Of a stretch of DNA of 64,000 bases, positions 27,099 to 38,400 are shown in pieces (the first letter of the stretch is position 1; each line of letters opens with the position of its first letter). The stretch is from positions 3,060,914 to 3,124,913 of the forward strand of contig NW_006281099.1 in the NCBI RefSeq assembly GCF_000203795.2, in the 5' to 3' direction. The notes under the pieces were generated by a model. That model was not told the DNA's origin, made no database searches, and saw nothing but the letters and a program-made list of their open reading frames with translations. Made by a program: the position numbers and the translations under genes. This stretch comes from Batrachochytrium dendrobatidis JAM81. Lineage: Eukaryota > Chytridiomycota > Chytridiomycetes > Rhizophydiales.

Positions 27099-27298
27099 CA
27101 TATATTGTACAATTGTCAAGTTTGGTACCAGATTCATTCATTGCAATCCAGATATTGGCTCAACTGTTGTTTCTACGCCAACTATACAATTCTCACTCGT
27201 AATGGCAAAGATGTGGAATTTGTCGAAACTATGAACATTCGTTTGGTTGTTTACTATGCATGTTGACAGTTTTATTTATGCTCCATTTTATGTGAATA
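27099..27298 (+). repeat. Decayed dispersed repeat, copy R2
   Basis: Blocks ATAGCCATATATTGTACAAT, then CATTGCAATCCAGATATTGG followed by CTCAACT, and terminal CTCCATTTTATGTGAATACA, in the same order as R1. The core CATTGCAATCCA..T.TTGGCTCAACT is shared with R3 at 58190-58290. Confidence 0.5.
27287..27298 (+). repeat. Dispersed motif copy 4 (TTTATGTGAATA, one change)
   Basis: One substitution (C to T) from the consensus, preceded by TCCA as in copy 3; sits directly beside the DHX29 stop. Confidence 0.5.
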
Positions 27299-27301
27299 CA
27301 A

Positions 27302-30300
27302 TTAAGCAGCAGTTGGGCAGTTTGCAATCAGTTTTTTGAAACAAGATTTTGCTTGACTCATCTTGTCAGTTATGTTTTTAGGGTCTTTGAAAAATGCATC
27401 AAAGTGTTGCTCCAATACTTGACGTAAAGCCATTAGTCCAGCACAGGTTCGGGGTGGACATTTAATCACCAGTTGATCGCTATCGATGCTCAAAGCTCCA
27501 ATACAAGGCTAATCAGACATGTTTAACAGTTAATCTACAATGCACACTATTGATAATTACATGATAGTTGCCAAGAAAGCTCAGTATTCAAACATACCTG
27601 CATGGTAGCAGTCTTTCCACAGAATAATACCACAGATAGGCCAAGTGTTTCGTTAATATCCAGTACAGCTCCTCGATCAGTGCCGGATACAGATCTGGCC
27701 TTTTCCAGTTTAATGGCGTGGTATGCATACCATCCTGATTCTTTGAGATCATTTTTTGAGACAATGCTTGATTTTTGAATGTTTATATCATCAGTTTTGC
27801 CAGGCATATGCAAAAGATGCGCTGTGACTTTCCCATGCATTTTTACTGGAGCATCAAGCACTAGTATGTTTGGATAAAGTGCTGCAGCAAATAGTGATTG
27901 AACCAGTTGCTCAGTGCTGGTAATGGGTGAATTTAAACGAATTGTCAATGAAGGCATGCCAATTTGAGACCGTTCTTTTAAGGCGGCTGAATTCAAATTC
28001 GATGTCATCTGAGCAGATATAAAACCAAGTGCTACCAAGCCACGTCGCAACCGCGTCCGTGTATCATGAATGAGATTTAGATTTTGCCAGCTCAAAAAAA
28101 AGTTGTCGCAAAACCGTTTAGAATTCGATGCAGATTTGAACTGATCCATCCTTTCTGCCCATTTATCATAGGCATATGCGTAGGAAAGTAGATCAGAATT
28201 GCCACGACGAAATACTGCATGTGCAATACTGGCCTGTGCTTCTTGATCAAAAGGTCGTACAAAAGGGCTTTTTCCCAAACTTAACACTGCGCAAATAGTC
28301 AAAACAGGCTCAATGCAGTCAAAGAATATAGAGTATAGGAGCATTTTTCCCAGTCGTACATCCAACGGTAGGTTTACCAGTATCCTTCCCAGCCAAGTCA
28401 AATTCTCATTGTCATCCAAAGCCTTTGTCTGTAAAAATTTGTCAGATTTCATCATTAAAAATAATAATACCAATACTAAACTGACCATATTCAAAAGTTG
28501 AAGCGATCTTTCAATCCGGGCTTCCGGAGGAGGTTCAGGCATAGAGGCAAACAAACTAGCTAGCGATCCACAGCAACTATACGGCCCCAAAATGGCACGC
28601 ACGCGAAGGCAGATCTCCTCCAGCTCAAGTCTCAGCATCTCTGGTGGACGCGATTGTGGCTAATATCCATGTTTTCAAAGTATAGGATTCAGCAATTTGG
28701 ACCAATAAAGCCTTGACTTTTAATCCGTACAATAAACAGGGTTCAAAGTGATTTTACCAGCAATTTATATGATGAGTGCGGAATAAGATGGAAACATTGT
28801 CCAGGCCGAACACGCCCTGCTCGGCCAGCACGCTGTTTGCAATTTGCTTTTGAGATCAAAATGTCGGCAAGCCTTCTCATTTTTCTTCTTTCATCATAGC
28901 TATACAAAATAGTGAAAGTATAAATGGTTTAAAACTCATTGTAGGTCAAAGATAATGATGGATTAAACAATGTTTTTAAGAACAAATGGGCAAAAATACT
29001 CTTACCAAATTTCACGGGCACGGCCACTATCAATGACATAAACAATGTCTGGAATGGTAATTCCAGTTTCGGCGACATTTGTGGAAAGAACAACCTTGCG
29101 CTTTCCTTGCGGTGCAGACTCGAATACCATCGATTGCTCTTGCGCGGTCAGCATACCATGCAAGCAAAGAACCCACAGTTGTGATTCACCTTGTTCTTCA
29201 GATTTGGCACTCAAAGCATCTCTTAGACTACGAATCTCTGATATTCCAGGCAAAAAAACCAAAATACTTCCTGGTGTCATGTCATCACATTCTGGCTCTT
29301 GCGAAATAATATGATAAATCAAATGCTCAATAAGCTCGTAGTTAACCTTTTGTGGATCTATACGCGAAACTGTTTCCAATGTTGAAGCAGAGTATATACT
29401 TTGGCTTTCCCACGTATCATCGGTGTCGTCGTCCAAATCTATCACCATAGACACATCTTCTACTATATCTTCAGTATACAGATCATCATTGGATGGCTTT
29501 ATGGTTTGCTCCCACATAGCTGTCATTGAGTAGGATGTACCCCCTCGACCTGACACCTTGATAGTTTTAGATTCTACCCAATAGTGAATGCATATTGATC
29601 ATTAAAAACATGCGCTTAAATATCACATGTGCAGATTAACAAAAAACATACTTTGATAAACATTCTTGGGCTGAAGGGAAAATTTAGAGTGAGTATCCAT
29701 AATATAACCTACTCCATGACAAACAATAAGAATTAGTGGATATACAATCATGTCAGTTTAAAAAAATATTTTAACCCCGTACCAGATTCCTGGATGGCAT
29801 CTTCAAGATAACCAATTTTGACTGGAAACATTTTCCCAGGAACCTGAATGCATGGTACAGTACTGATACCAGTTCCTTTTTCAAAATATGCAGCAAAGAA
29901 ACCAGCGTCCACTGTAGCACTCATTAGAATTACTCTAAATGATGGTCGATAAAATAAAATTGCAGTGGTTTTAGCATAAAAACGTATCCATCAGCCTACT
30001 AATAACAAATTTCAATTCATACTTTAAATCTGGACGACGTGGCAAAAGCCATTTGAGTAAAAACAGCAGAAAGTCAGAATCAAGGGTACGTTCGTGCACC
30101 TCATCCACAATCACATGTGATATTCCAGTCAGCATTGTATTAGATTCCATTCGTTTCAGCAATACTCCCTATTTCAAATGCTTTAGTAAATTGCTCATAT
30201 TGCATGAGAAATATTAGTGTCATATCGCAGCCAAACATATAACATACTGTCGTACAGAATGTAAGACGAGTGGAACTAGATGTCTTGTTTTCAAAGCGAG

Positions 30301-32785
30301 CTTGATAACCAATCCATGAATTTTGAGATCCTGGTGGTCCGCCATCTGCAATTTCACTTGAAACTCGCTCGGCCAATGATATTGCAGAAATACGTCTAGG
30401 CTATAATAGATTGTTTTTGTAAAATATAATGTGCTTGAGCAATCGAATCAGATAACGGGCCATGCCGCTTGATATAAACATATATGCTTTACCTGAGTGC
30501 AAATAATATTGGTTGATGCGCCAAATCCAGACTGAATCGCCTGTTCAAGTATAAAATGTGGCACTTGAGTACTTTTTCCACTGCCAGTATCCCCAGAAAG
30601 CACTACCACCTGGTGATTTGTAATTGTTTCTATAATGCTGGACTTGTGTTGGTATACGGGTAGTGCGGATCGTGATTTCTAAATGTATGCAAAGGTAAAA
30701 ACAATCAATACAACAACCGTCATTCAGTCAACGTACATCTGCTCCTAAGCATACAAATTTACCAATAGATTTTTAAAAGTAGCAGACTCTTGACGAGTTT
30801 TGAGCAGATAGGGAAGCTGTGTGTATTTTTTTCCCATTTGAGTAGAATCATCTTGCTTTGAAACTAAAAGTTTGGCTGGCGTTTCGCTGATTTTATCCAT
30901 GCTTTTGTCAGATTTCTATAATTTAGTCGTGTTAAACAATGAGTTTAAAACAAAAGTTGATAGTTTTCAAGCAAAAAACTACAAGAAAATTCACCTGCGG
31001 TGTAAACTCCAATGCCGTTATGGATTTAACAAAATCCAATTGGCGCTGAATGGTTTCCATCATAAGATCTTCAGCTGCGGTTGTCTAAAAATAAAATACA
31101 ATCGACAGTTTAAAAGATAAATACTTGCAATAATACATATCAATATGTACATGAGCAAATATAAAAGCTTACACGCTGATGATCCCATTCTCTCCAGATA
31201 TTGGCAAATGGAGGTGGCAAATTTCTGACTTGAAATGACTGGGCACTGCCGATTAAATGAAATAGAGCCTTTGTCTATTGATTTGTACAAGATTAGACGC
31301 CAAAATCAAATTGAACGACACAATCAAGTTATACGTACAGCTACAAACTGTTTAGCATCCGCAACATTGCCAACAATTTCGTTTTTGTCCATCTCAAACG
31401 CCTGATTGAAAAGATTGGTTGGCTCACGATCATGTTTAAATCTCAGCCCAAATCTACTGCCAATATGGCATGTTAGCGGATAAAATACAATTTCTGCACC
31501 TTTACAATTCTTTTTTATCCATTGCTGTAACAACTCCCTTGGCATAGATCCAGTCCAGCCAGGTGAAGACATGTCTAATATATGAACTATTTGAGATGTT
31601 GGAACGTCTGATGCGATTGCAGACTTGATAGTTTCCTCTTCATCAAAAAGCGCTCCCATGAGACTCCCAATGTCAGAGCTGTCATCATCAGAGATGGCAG
31701 CATTTGATTTTTTTTCAACATCCTTGGCAATGTCCTCATAATCCAAAAACTCAAAGTCTGATAGATTAGATTCTTTTAAACAATCGGAAGAATCGTCTAT
31801 TCTAGCAAATGAACTCTGCTCGTTACTACATGCAGTATCAGAGTTACAGCCAGCGTCTTCCAATTCATGCACATTTGTTTCTTTCCGATCATCATTGGTT
31901 GATTGATTAAGTTGATTAACAGGATTTACACAATCAGCCATCTCCGCGACCGGCTTTGGAGCAATTTGAATCTCCTGCGAGCTCTCCAAATCGGACGAGT
32001 TTAATCCTATTTGGTGTTCAAATTTATCTGACATGGTAAAAGGTAGCCTTTTGGATGGAACATGTAGACACAACTAGTGAAATTTGAAACGATATTGGTT
32101 GATAAAAATACCATTGACGTTAAATTGGATCTATGGTTAGAAATAGAGTTTTCAGATCCACCATAAATGCATAACATCCAAATAATAAAAATACCCATTG
32201 TAAGAGCGAGTCTATGCTGCGATTTAATGATGCTTTCATAGCAGCCTCAATGTCATCACTATGAAACCCAATTTTGCTTAGCCAGATATATGCTTGATGA
32301 AGTTCAAGTTCAGATTGTGGTAAAACTTCGCTGCACGGGGAATCAAGCTGATCGGTTTTTATATCTGACAGGTACTGAAACAAAATATTCTCCAGGTTTG
32401 CAGAGATTGCTACGACAGGGATCGACGAATTCCCACACAATGCTTTTTTAGCACTATTAGTTTTTGCAAACTTGAAGTCCACTAGAGATGCAGCATGCTT
32501 ATATTTTTTGATAATGTCTTTTCGTTTCTGTATATTGTTTTCCTGGGACTCGGTTGAGCAACCTGAACTGGCATGAGCAGTGTTGGAACTGTCCTGAAAT
32601 GTGCTATGGTCTGCAGATTCAATTGGTTGTGATGGGATATGGAGTTTGTCTAACATTGCAGTTTCCTCGACTGCTGGTTTGGAATCCAAAGTAGGTTTTG
32701 GGATACTGGTGGTAGAAAACCCTCTGAGTACGCTCGATGCTTGTTTAGCCTTGGCCTTCTTGCTAGCATTACTTGTTTTTGTCAT
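27302..32785 (-). CDS. DHX29: DEAH/DExH-box RNA helicase, DHX29-like
   Basis: DHX29 binds the 40S subunit and helps scanning through structured 5' leaders. The start at 32785 ([15 protein letters not shown]) gives the Lys-rich beginning usual for the family; an ATG at 32827 adds 14 residues. The N-terminal region has the marker [16 protein letters not shown] (cf. LDWLCLNL in DHX29), joined across the intron at 32196-32074, and [13 protein letters not shown]. Helicase motifs in order: [14 protein letters not shown] (motif I, about 30575-30615), [15 protein letters not shown] (Ia), [13 protein letters not shown] (II, DEVH as in DHX29), [11 protein letters not shown] (III), [19 protein letters not shown] (V) and [17 protein letters not shown] (VI, about 28790-28850). 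HA2/OB-fold regions follow to the stop at 27302. About eleven to thirteen introns. All catalytic motifs are intact. Confidence 0.9.
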
Positions 32786-33121
32786 TTGATAGTGGGAATA
32801 TCGACTAAACTTTTGCGTGGTTCTCAAGAATTGATTTAAACTGTATTTTGGATATTTTCAACTATTTATTATGCCAAAGACTGACAACAATAAACGAATA
32901 TTTAGAATCAAAGAATGCACAGTGATTTATGCTTGACAATGGAGAGAGACTGTATTGACCATTCAAGTATTATGAATAAAGTACGCAACTTAACTCTTGA
33001 AAACGTTAAGAATCTAAAGCACATGCGTTTTAATGAATTGATCGATTGAGATCTAGTCATTGTTCGAGCCAACTTTATTTTGGAATCGCGGCATCATCAC
33101 TTTGCCAATCTTACACATTCA

Positions 33122-34029
33122 ATGGGTGAGTTTGATTCTGTTTGCTTGATTGTTGCCTTTCTTATGACATAGTGTGCAAGTTGGTATGACGAATAATCGC
33201 TTTCTTGATGGGTTGCTTACTTGGTAGTTTGCCTTTTTGACTTTTATCGGTCATGGGCCGACTATCTAAATAGCAAACAGTCACATTTGTTCTTGGCTTT
33301 CTGGCAGTTGGACTGATATTTGTATTTGAAAATCGTACACTCATGTAAAAGCATCCAACAACAACAAGACAGCGGCAGAAAACCTCTTTCCAAAACCATC
33401 AACAACTGGAAATGTTCCCAGTTTTATCCATACTGGCCCAGCAGACTTTGGTGAAATTGGCATTGTAAGTTGGTTTGAATGTATTGTCTGATGCAATGTG
33501 GCGTGAGTACTACAGCATTGGAACGGCAGATCAAAGCATCATTTCAATACGATTCGTCTATTTACTTTGCTCCATGTTACGTGAATATGGCTATAATGGC
33601 ATTAAACAACTTCTAGGCTACAATCTGTGGAGCTACTGCCGGGTTCGCCACAAAAAGGATCTCAAAAGGTGCTGCGTTTGCCTTTGGTATTGGATTTCTA
33701 GGTCTCCAGGTAAAAACATTTGTAAAAGTCTTGATAAAAGCTATGCTTGATACTACCATCGCCATGAGTCCAACTATTGCCATTCCACAATTGATAACAT
33801 TTCAATGACAACATGCTTTTAGGCTTTGGCTCACACCAAGATCATTCAGATCAACTGGCCGCGTGTTGAGGGCATGCTCATTGGAAAAATGGATTTGGAT
33901 GGAGATGGAAAGTTTACTGGCAAGGATATTCAAATTGCTGCCACTCGTCTGATTCACAATCTGTCAAGCGACATGCCATCTACTGCTGGATTTGCTGCTG
34001 CATTTATTATTGGTTTTCGTTACGGATAA
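33122..34029 (+). CDS. FUN14 domain protein (mitochondrial outer membrane)
   Basis: Exons 33352-33464, 33617-33709 and 33823-34029 join in frame. They encode PADFGEIGIATICGATAGFATKRISKGAAFAFGIGFLGLQALAHT, then VEGMLIGKMDLDGDGKFTGKD and the membrane segment TAGFAAAFIIGFRYG with the stop at 34029. Two or three Gly-rich membrane helices plus an EF-hand-like DxDGDG loop are typical of fungal FUN14 proteins. Animal FUNDC1 is a mitophagy receptor; the LC3-interacting motif is not evident here. The start is the weak point: the only in-frame ATG I can splice is a 4-base exon (ATGG, 33122-33125, donor GTGAGT) to an AAAAG acceptor at 33351, giving 138 residues. The second intron contains dispersed motif copy 5. 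Confidence 0.82.
33576..33587 (+). repeat. Dispersed motif copy 5 (GTTACGTGAATA, one change)
   Basis: Preceded by TCCAT and followed by TGG as at copy 3. Lies in the FUN14 intron 33465-33616. Confidence 0.5.
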
Positions 34030-34198
34030 AACATCAGTCTGAATAAACGTATATCTTGATTCAATCTAGCTTGTGGAGTGATATTGGTCAAAGTGAAGGT
34101 CTTGCGTGGCAAGATTTTAGGTCACGTGAAATAGTTGACATTTGAGGTAGAAATACCAATGAGATCAAGACTTTTCTCACCACTACAATCCAGCGAAT

Positions 34199-35157
34199 AT
34201 GGTCAGTTCCTCCATCCCACCAACCATCCATCCATGAGCACACGTATGCATGCATCCACTTAAACAAGCCACTTTGTATGCATTCACTATTCCAAATGGC
34301 TGGTTGATTCGGTTCAACCTTGACGATTCCACAGTCATTGGCAAGCTCATGTTCTGGATCATTTGCTTATGCATGCGGTTGACTTGAAACATGACTTGAT
34401 CTACAAGTTCACTAGACAGACATTTGTATTGTTTGTTTTGCTGATGTTTATTTTCAATTCACACCAATGATTCATGATTGGAGCAGCCTTGTCCGGAATA
34501 CAGCAATCTGGATGGTGGCCCATTTATTGTTGGGTTATATAGAATAATACGAATTGGATCCCTTACTATTGGAACTCATGATATCATAGTCTGAAAACTG
34601 TCGAGGTTTTAATATGCGTCTTGCTAACAATACTATTATTTGACGTGTTAATAGACTCTTAAGAGGAGAAACAACGGACGTTCCAAGAAGGGCCGTGGCC
34701 ATGTTAACCATGTCCGCTGCTCCAACTGCTGCCGTTGTGTCCCCAAGGATAAAGCTATCAAGCGTTTCCTTATCCGCAACATGGTTGAAGCTGCCGCAGT
34801 CAGTGATATTGCCAGTGCATCCGTCTTCCCAGGTTGGTTGCAATTTCGAGTTATTCTTTATACCCAATCTGGTGATCTAACTTTTAAATCTGTTTAGAAT
34901 ATGCTCTTCCCAAGCTTTATATCAAGACTCTGTACTGCATCTCCTGCGCCATTCATGCCCACATTGTCCGTGTCCGTTCCCGTGTTGGCCGTCGTGATCG
35001 TACTCCTCCCCAGCGTTTCCACGCCTTCAACAAGGTTTGTTTTGTACATCTGAACCTTTTGTATGCGTATCTACTTGGAGATTGACTGATACTAATATTT
35101 GCTTTGTTACAGGGTGCTCAGAACAAGGCCAAGCCTGCCACTGCCACCAAGGCCTAG
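34199..35157 (+). CDS. RPS26: 40S ribosomal protein eS26
   Basis: Structural protein at the mRNA exit channel of the small subunit. Exons 34655-34832, 34898-35034 and 35113-35157 join in frame to [38 protein letters not shown]..., [29 protein letters not shown]... and [14 protein letters not shown]. The zinc-binding Cys pairs (CSNC/CRC region and CISC) are intact. The family begins MTxKRRNNGR, so the initiator Met must lie upstream. The best candidate is an ATG-only exon at 34199-34201 (GAATATG, donor GTCAGT), spliced over a 453-base intron to TTAATAG at 34654, after a pyrimidine-rich leader (CTTTTCTCACC). That gives 120 residues, the normal size. The body is certain; the 3-base first exon is likely but unproven. 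Confidence 0.92.
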
Positions 35158-35463
35158 TCTGTATCAAACAAAGATTTTTACAAACTTTGGATATTTTAAT
35201 CTAGTTTTTTACATGCTGATTCTGAATCCAAACATGCGATAGTTCTATAGAGAGGGGGTGCATACAAGTTTTTTGAATTTCATTGCACTGTGAGGATACA
35301 TGGTGTAGGAGATTGATATGATTAGGGCTAGTCAATGTATGATAGTGCACAACATCGAGTAATTTAGTCTGGATATTGCAGCAGCTGAGTTGAATACAGC
35401 TACAAACACGCTTTCCAGCTATCTACTCAAGTTCTGGTTCATCTGAAATTATTTGGGACATTG
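35158..35463. other. Intergenic between eS26 and CEP290
   Basis: About 306 AT-rich bases, tandem orientation; presumably eS26 3' end and CEP290 promoter. No further gene seen. Confidence 0.45.
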
Positions 35464-38400
35464 ATGGCTTTATCCTACCAGACTCTTGGGAGCATGGGGC
35501 CGCTGTCATGGGAACAAGTACTGAGCATTCCTATAGAGTCAGAGGTAACAAGCAGCTTTTATTCTGTAGACAAGGATCAATGCTGGTTGAACTGCTGAGA
35601 ATCACAAGTCAGCCCCGACACTTTGCTTCCATATCATAAGCGTTTATAAACATATATTACTATGAATTGTATAAATTTAAATTGATATACTTGCCTTGTT
35701 TCAATGCTTTACATTAGAATGCGGAGCTGCACACTCAGCAACTCGAATGGCTATCGAACCATATAGTGCAGACGCGATTAGATGTCGATAGTCCAAATAC
35801 TACATCAGATAATCTCATACACTTGTTTAGCATGATACAAAAAATAATAGGGTAATTTTATTATACTCCAACAAAGTCATTGTCATGTTTGTCTATTGCT
35901 CAGTAGTTTGTAGACGAGCTGATTACAATTTTGACTAGGTTGAAAGATTCAAGTGTGCATTCTTTTGAAAGTCAACTCAAGCAAGCCAATATGCAGATTC
36001 AAAATCAAGCTTTAGAAATCCAGCGAGTTCGAGCCATGAGCACCAAATCTACTGATCCAGCATTCATTGGTAACTCGATACTTTTTCGATCTGGCCAAGA
36101 TACAAATCAGGGGTTCCACTATAATGCGACTAACCAACATGTATTGCCAACATGCTTGTTCAGAGGTACATCATTTACAGGATGAGCTTATTCAGCTGGA
36201 ACACAAGAATGCTGCCGCTATTCGAGATATAGAGCGTGCTGAAGAGGCTCTTGATTCAGAACGTTCAGTTGTAGCTCAGCTTACAGCAAGCTTGAAGGAA
36301 GAACGAACCAAAACAAGCACACTTCAAGATACCAATCGCAGACTAGATGATGAACTCAAAGATGCGCGCTCGCGACTATCTGATCAAAGAAACCATATAC
36401 AATCACGGAATATAGACAAGGATAATTTCAGAATGCAACTGACAGAAAAAAATGCTGAACTGAATCGATACATTGCTGAAATACAGATGTTGAGTACGGA
36501 GCATTCTCAAATGGCCACAGAAGTCGAATCCATGACTCAAGAACTGGAAGCAGCGGTTTGTGAGATTGAAACGTGAGAAATTTCAAGGCCAACTCTATAT
36601 AATTTGAATCTAGTCTAATTGTCATGTGGTGATGTGTAGCAATTTGAAAGAACTACAAGAATGCAGAGATTTGATCAAACACAAGGACGAAATTATCGAC
36701 CAGGTCACAGACGAAAGGGATGCTCTTCAGATCAAAATTGAAGATATGGTAGAGCAGCTAGAGGATCTTGATCAGCAGCTATCATCCAATAAGGATGAGT
36801 TGGTAAATGTTGACAACAACTATCAAGTAAGATGCGCTGTTTTTTAATATATCTAAATAATTGCATTGGATAGCTGTATCATTTGCACTAATTGTTTTTT
36901 AGACAATGATTATTGAGCTTCAAGCAACCATTTCAAAAAAAAATAAAGAACTGCAATGTGCGCATGATGAAGTATCTGCATGCCAAAAAGAACTGCAAGA
37001 CACGACCGTCAATGAGCTTCGACTTGAAATTTCTCGAAAAGGTATAAATAGTATTGACAAAATATTGGTTTAATTACTGTTTGTCATTTATTCTAGTGTA
37101 TTGTAGACACGATAATACAGACGCTTGAAAAACAGGTCGAGCAAGTCAATAGCGATTTTGAGTTGCTCAGTATTGACTGGGATAGATTAGATCGTCAAAT
37201 CAAACAAGAGGTTTGTCAATATCTAATTGCTTTTGGTGGGCATATTCAAAACAAGCACTCTGTTTTACTATAGCTATACGCTTGTTTTCATCTATTGAAT
37301 AGGTGCAATCCATTACAAATGAGCAAGCTATTGTTAAAAATGTGAGGGAAGATTTGAACAGTATCAAAAAGCTGAGAGACAAATTACTAGTTTACCAAGA
37401 TCGTCACAAGGCAAATGAAGATGCAGCAAAACAACTCCAAGAGCAATTGGCTGATAAAGAAACCGTCATTGTGAAGCTTTATAAAAGAATTGACTTGTAC
37501 GAACAAGGTGACTAATATTTATGAATTCTTTCAATGAGTTACGACTGTGCTAGCTCTAGACAATCCAAAACTTACTAGATATTTTACAGGAGCATATGGG
37601 CTTAAAGATGCTGTTCAGGAAATCAAGAATTTGAAACTGAAACTACGAATCAATATTCGCGAAAAGGAAGACTGCGTTCGGCAGATCAATCATCTTGAGT
37701 CTCAGGTAAACGAGCTTGGTTTGTTATTGTATTTGAAAAAGGTCTCTGAAATATTGCCTCGTGCAACTTTTTATCATGATGACATCTAGATGGGCGATGC
37801 GATCGAAGAAAATCAAGAATTACGTGCCCGACTTGGAATGGACAAAAATTCTCGATTTGATATAGACGCATATCGCAAATCAAAAACGGTCGAAGCAGTA
37901 AGTTGCGCAAATTACCCAGTTGGTTTATGAATGCGTGTACTTTTGAGATCTTGTATTGACCATACAATCAGGAAAAATCAAATGCCCTAAACATCCATTT
38001 GCGCCAAGAAATTGATCGTCTGGAGGAGGAGCGTCTTCAGTTAAAATCTGCACTTAGACTTCAAGCCCTCGAGGTAGTCCACTATACTTTCAATACTATT
38101 TGCACAACTTTGACACTACCAAATTAACATATTCTAAATCAACTTTTATGAAGCGCGGAGAAAGAGCTATTGCTCTTGGTCTCACGGCTCAAGATTTAAT
38201 GTCGGTAGAAGAATATTCGAATAAACTGCGCCTAGGAACAAATGGACAGATGAACACGAGTAATTTAATTTATTCACAAGAGTATCAGTGTAAATTGTAG
38301 ATTACCCAACTAATTAGTACTTTATTCATATAGCCACAAGCACTACTAAAGAAATTATCCGCCCAATTCTCAATATCGATCAACTTGATAAACTGACTCT

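Larger units (their letters stand above)
26878..27301. other. Intergenic: CDF promoter plus dispersed repeat R2
   Basis: About 420 bases between the CDF start and the DHX29 stop. The left part should hold the CDF promoter. The right ~200 bases are the dispersed repeat listed separately, which ends only 3 bases from the DHX29 stop codon. Confidence 0.5.

Noticed and set aside
33162..33344. 60-codon minus-strand frame, basic, possible small protein
   Set aside because: Lies entirely in the predicted FUN14 first intron; no relatives recognised. Kept only as a reason to doubt the FUN14 start.
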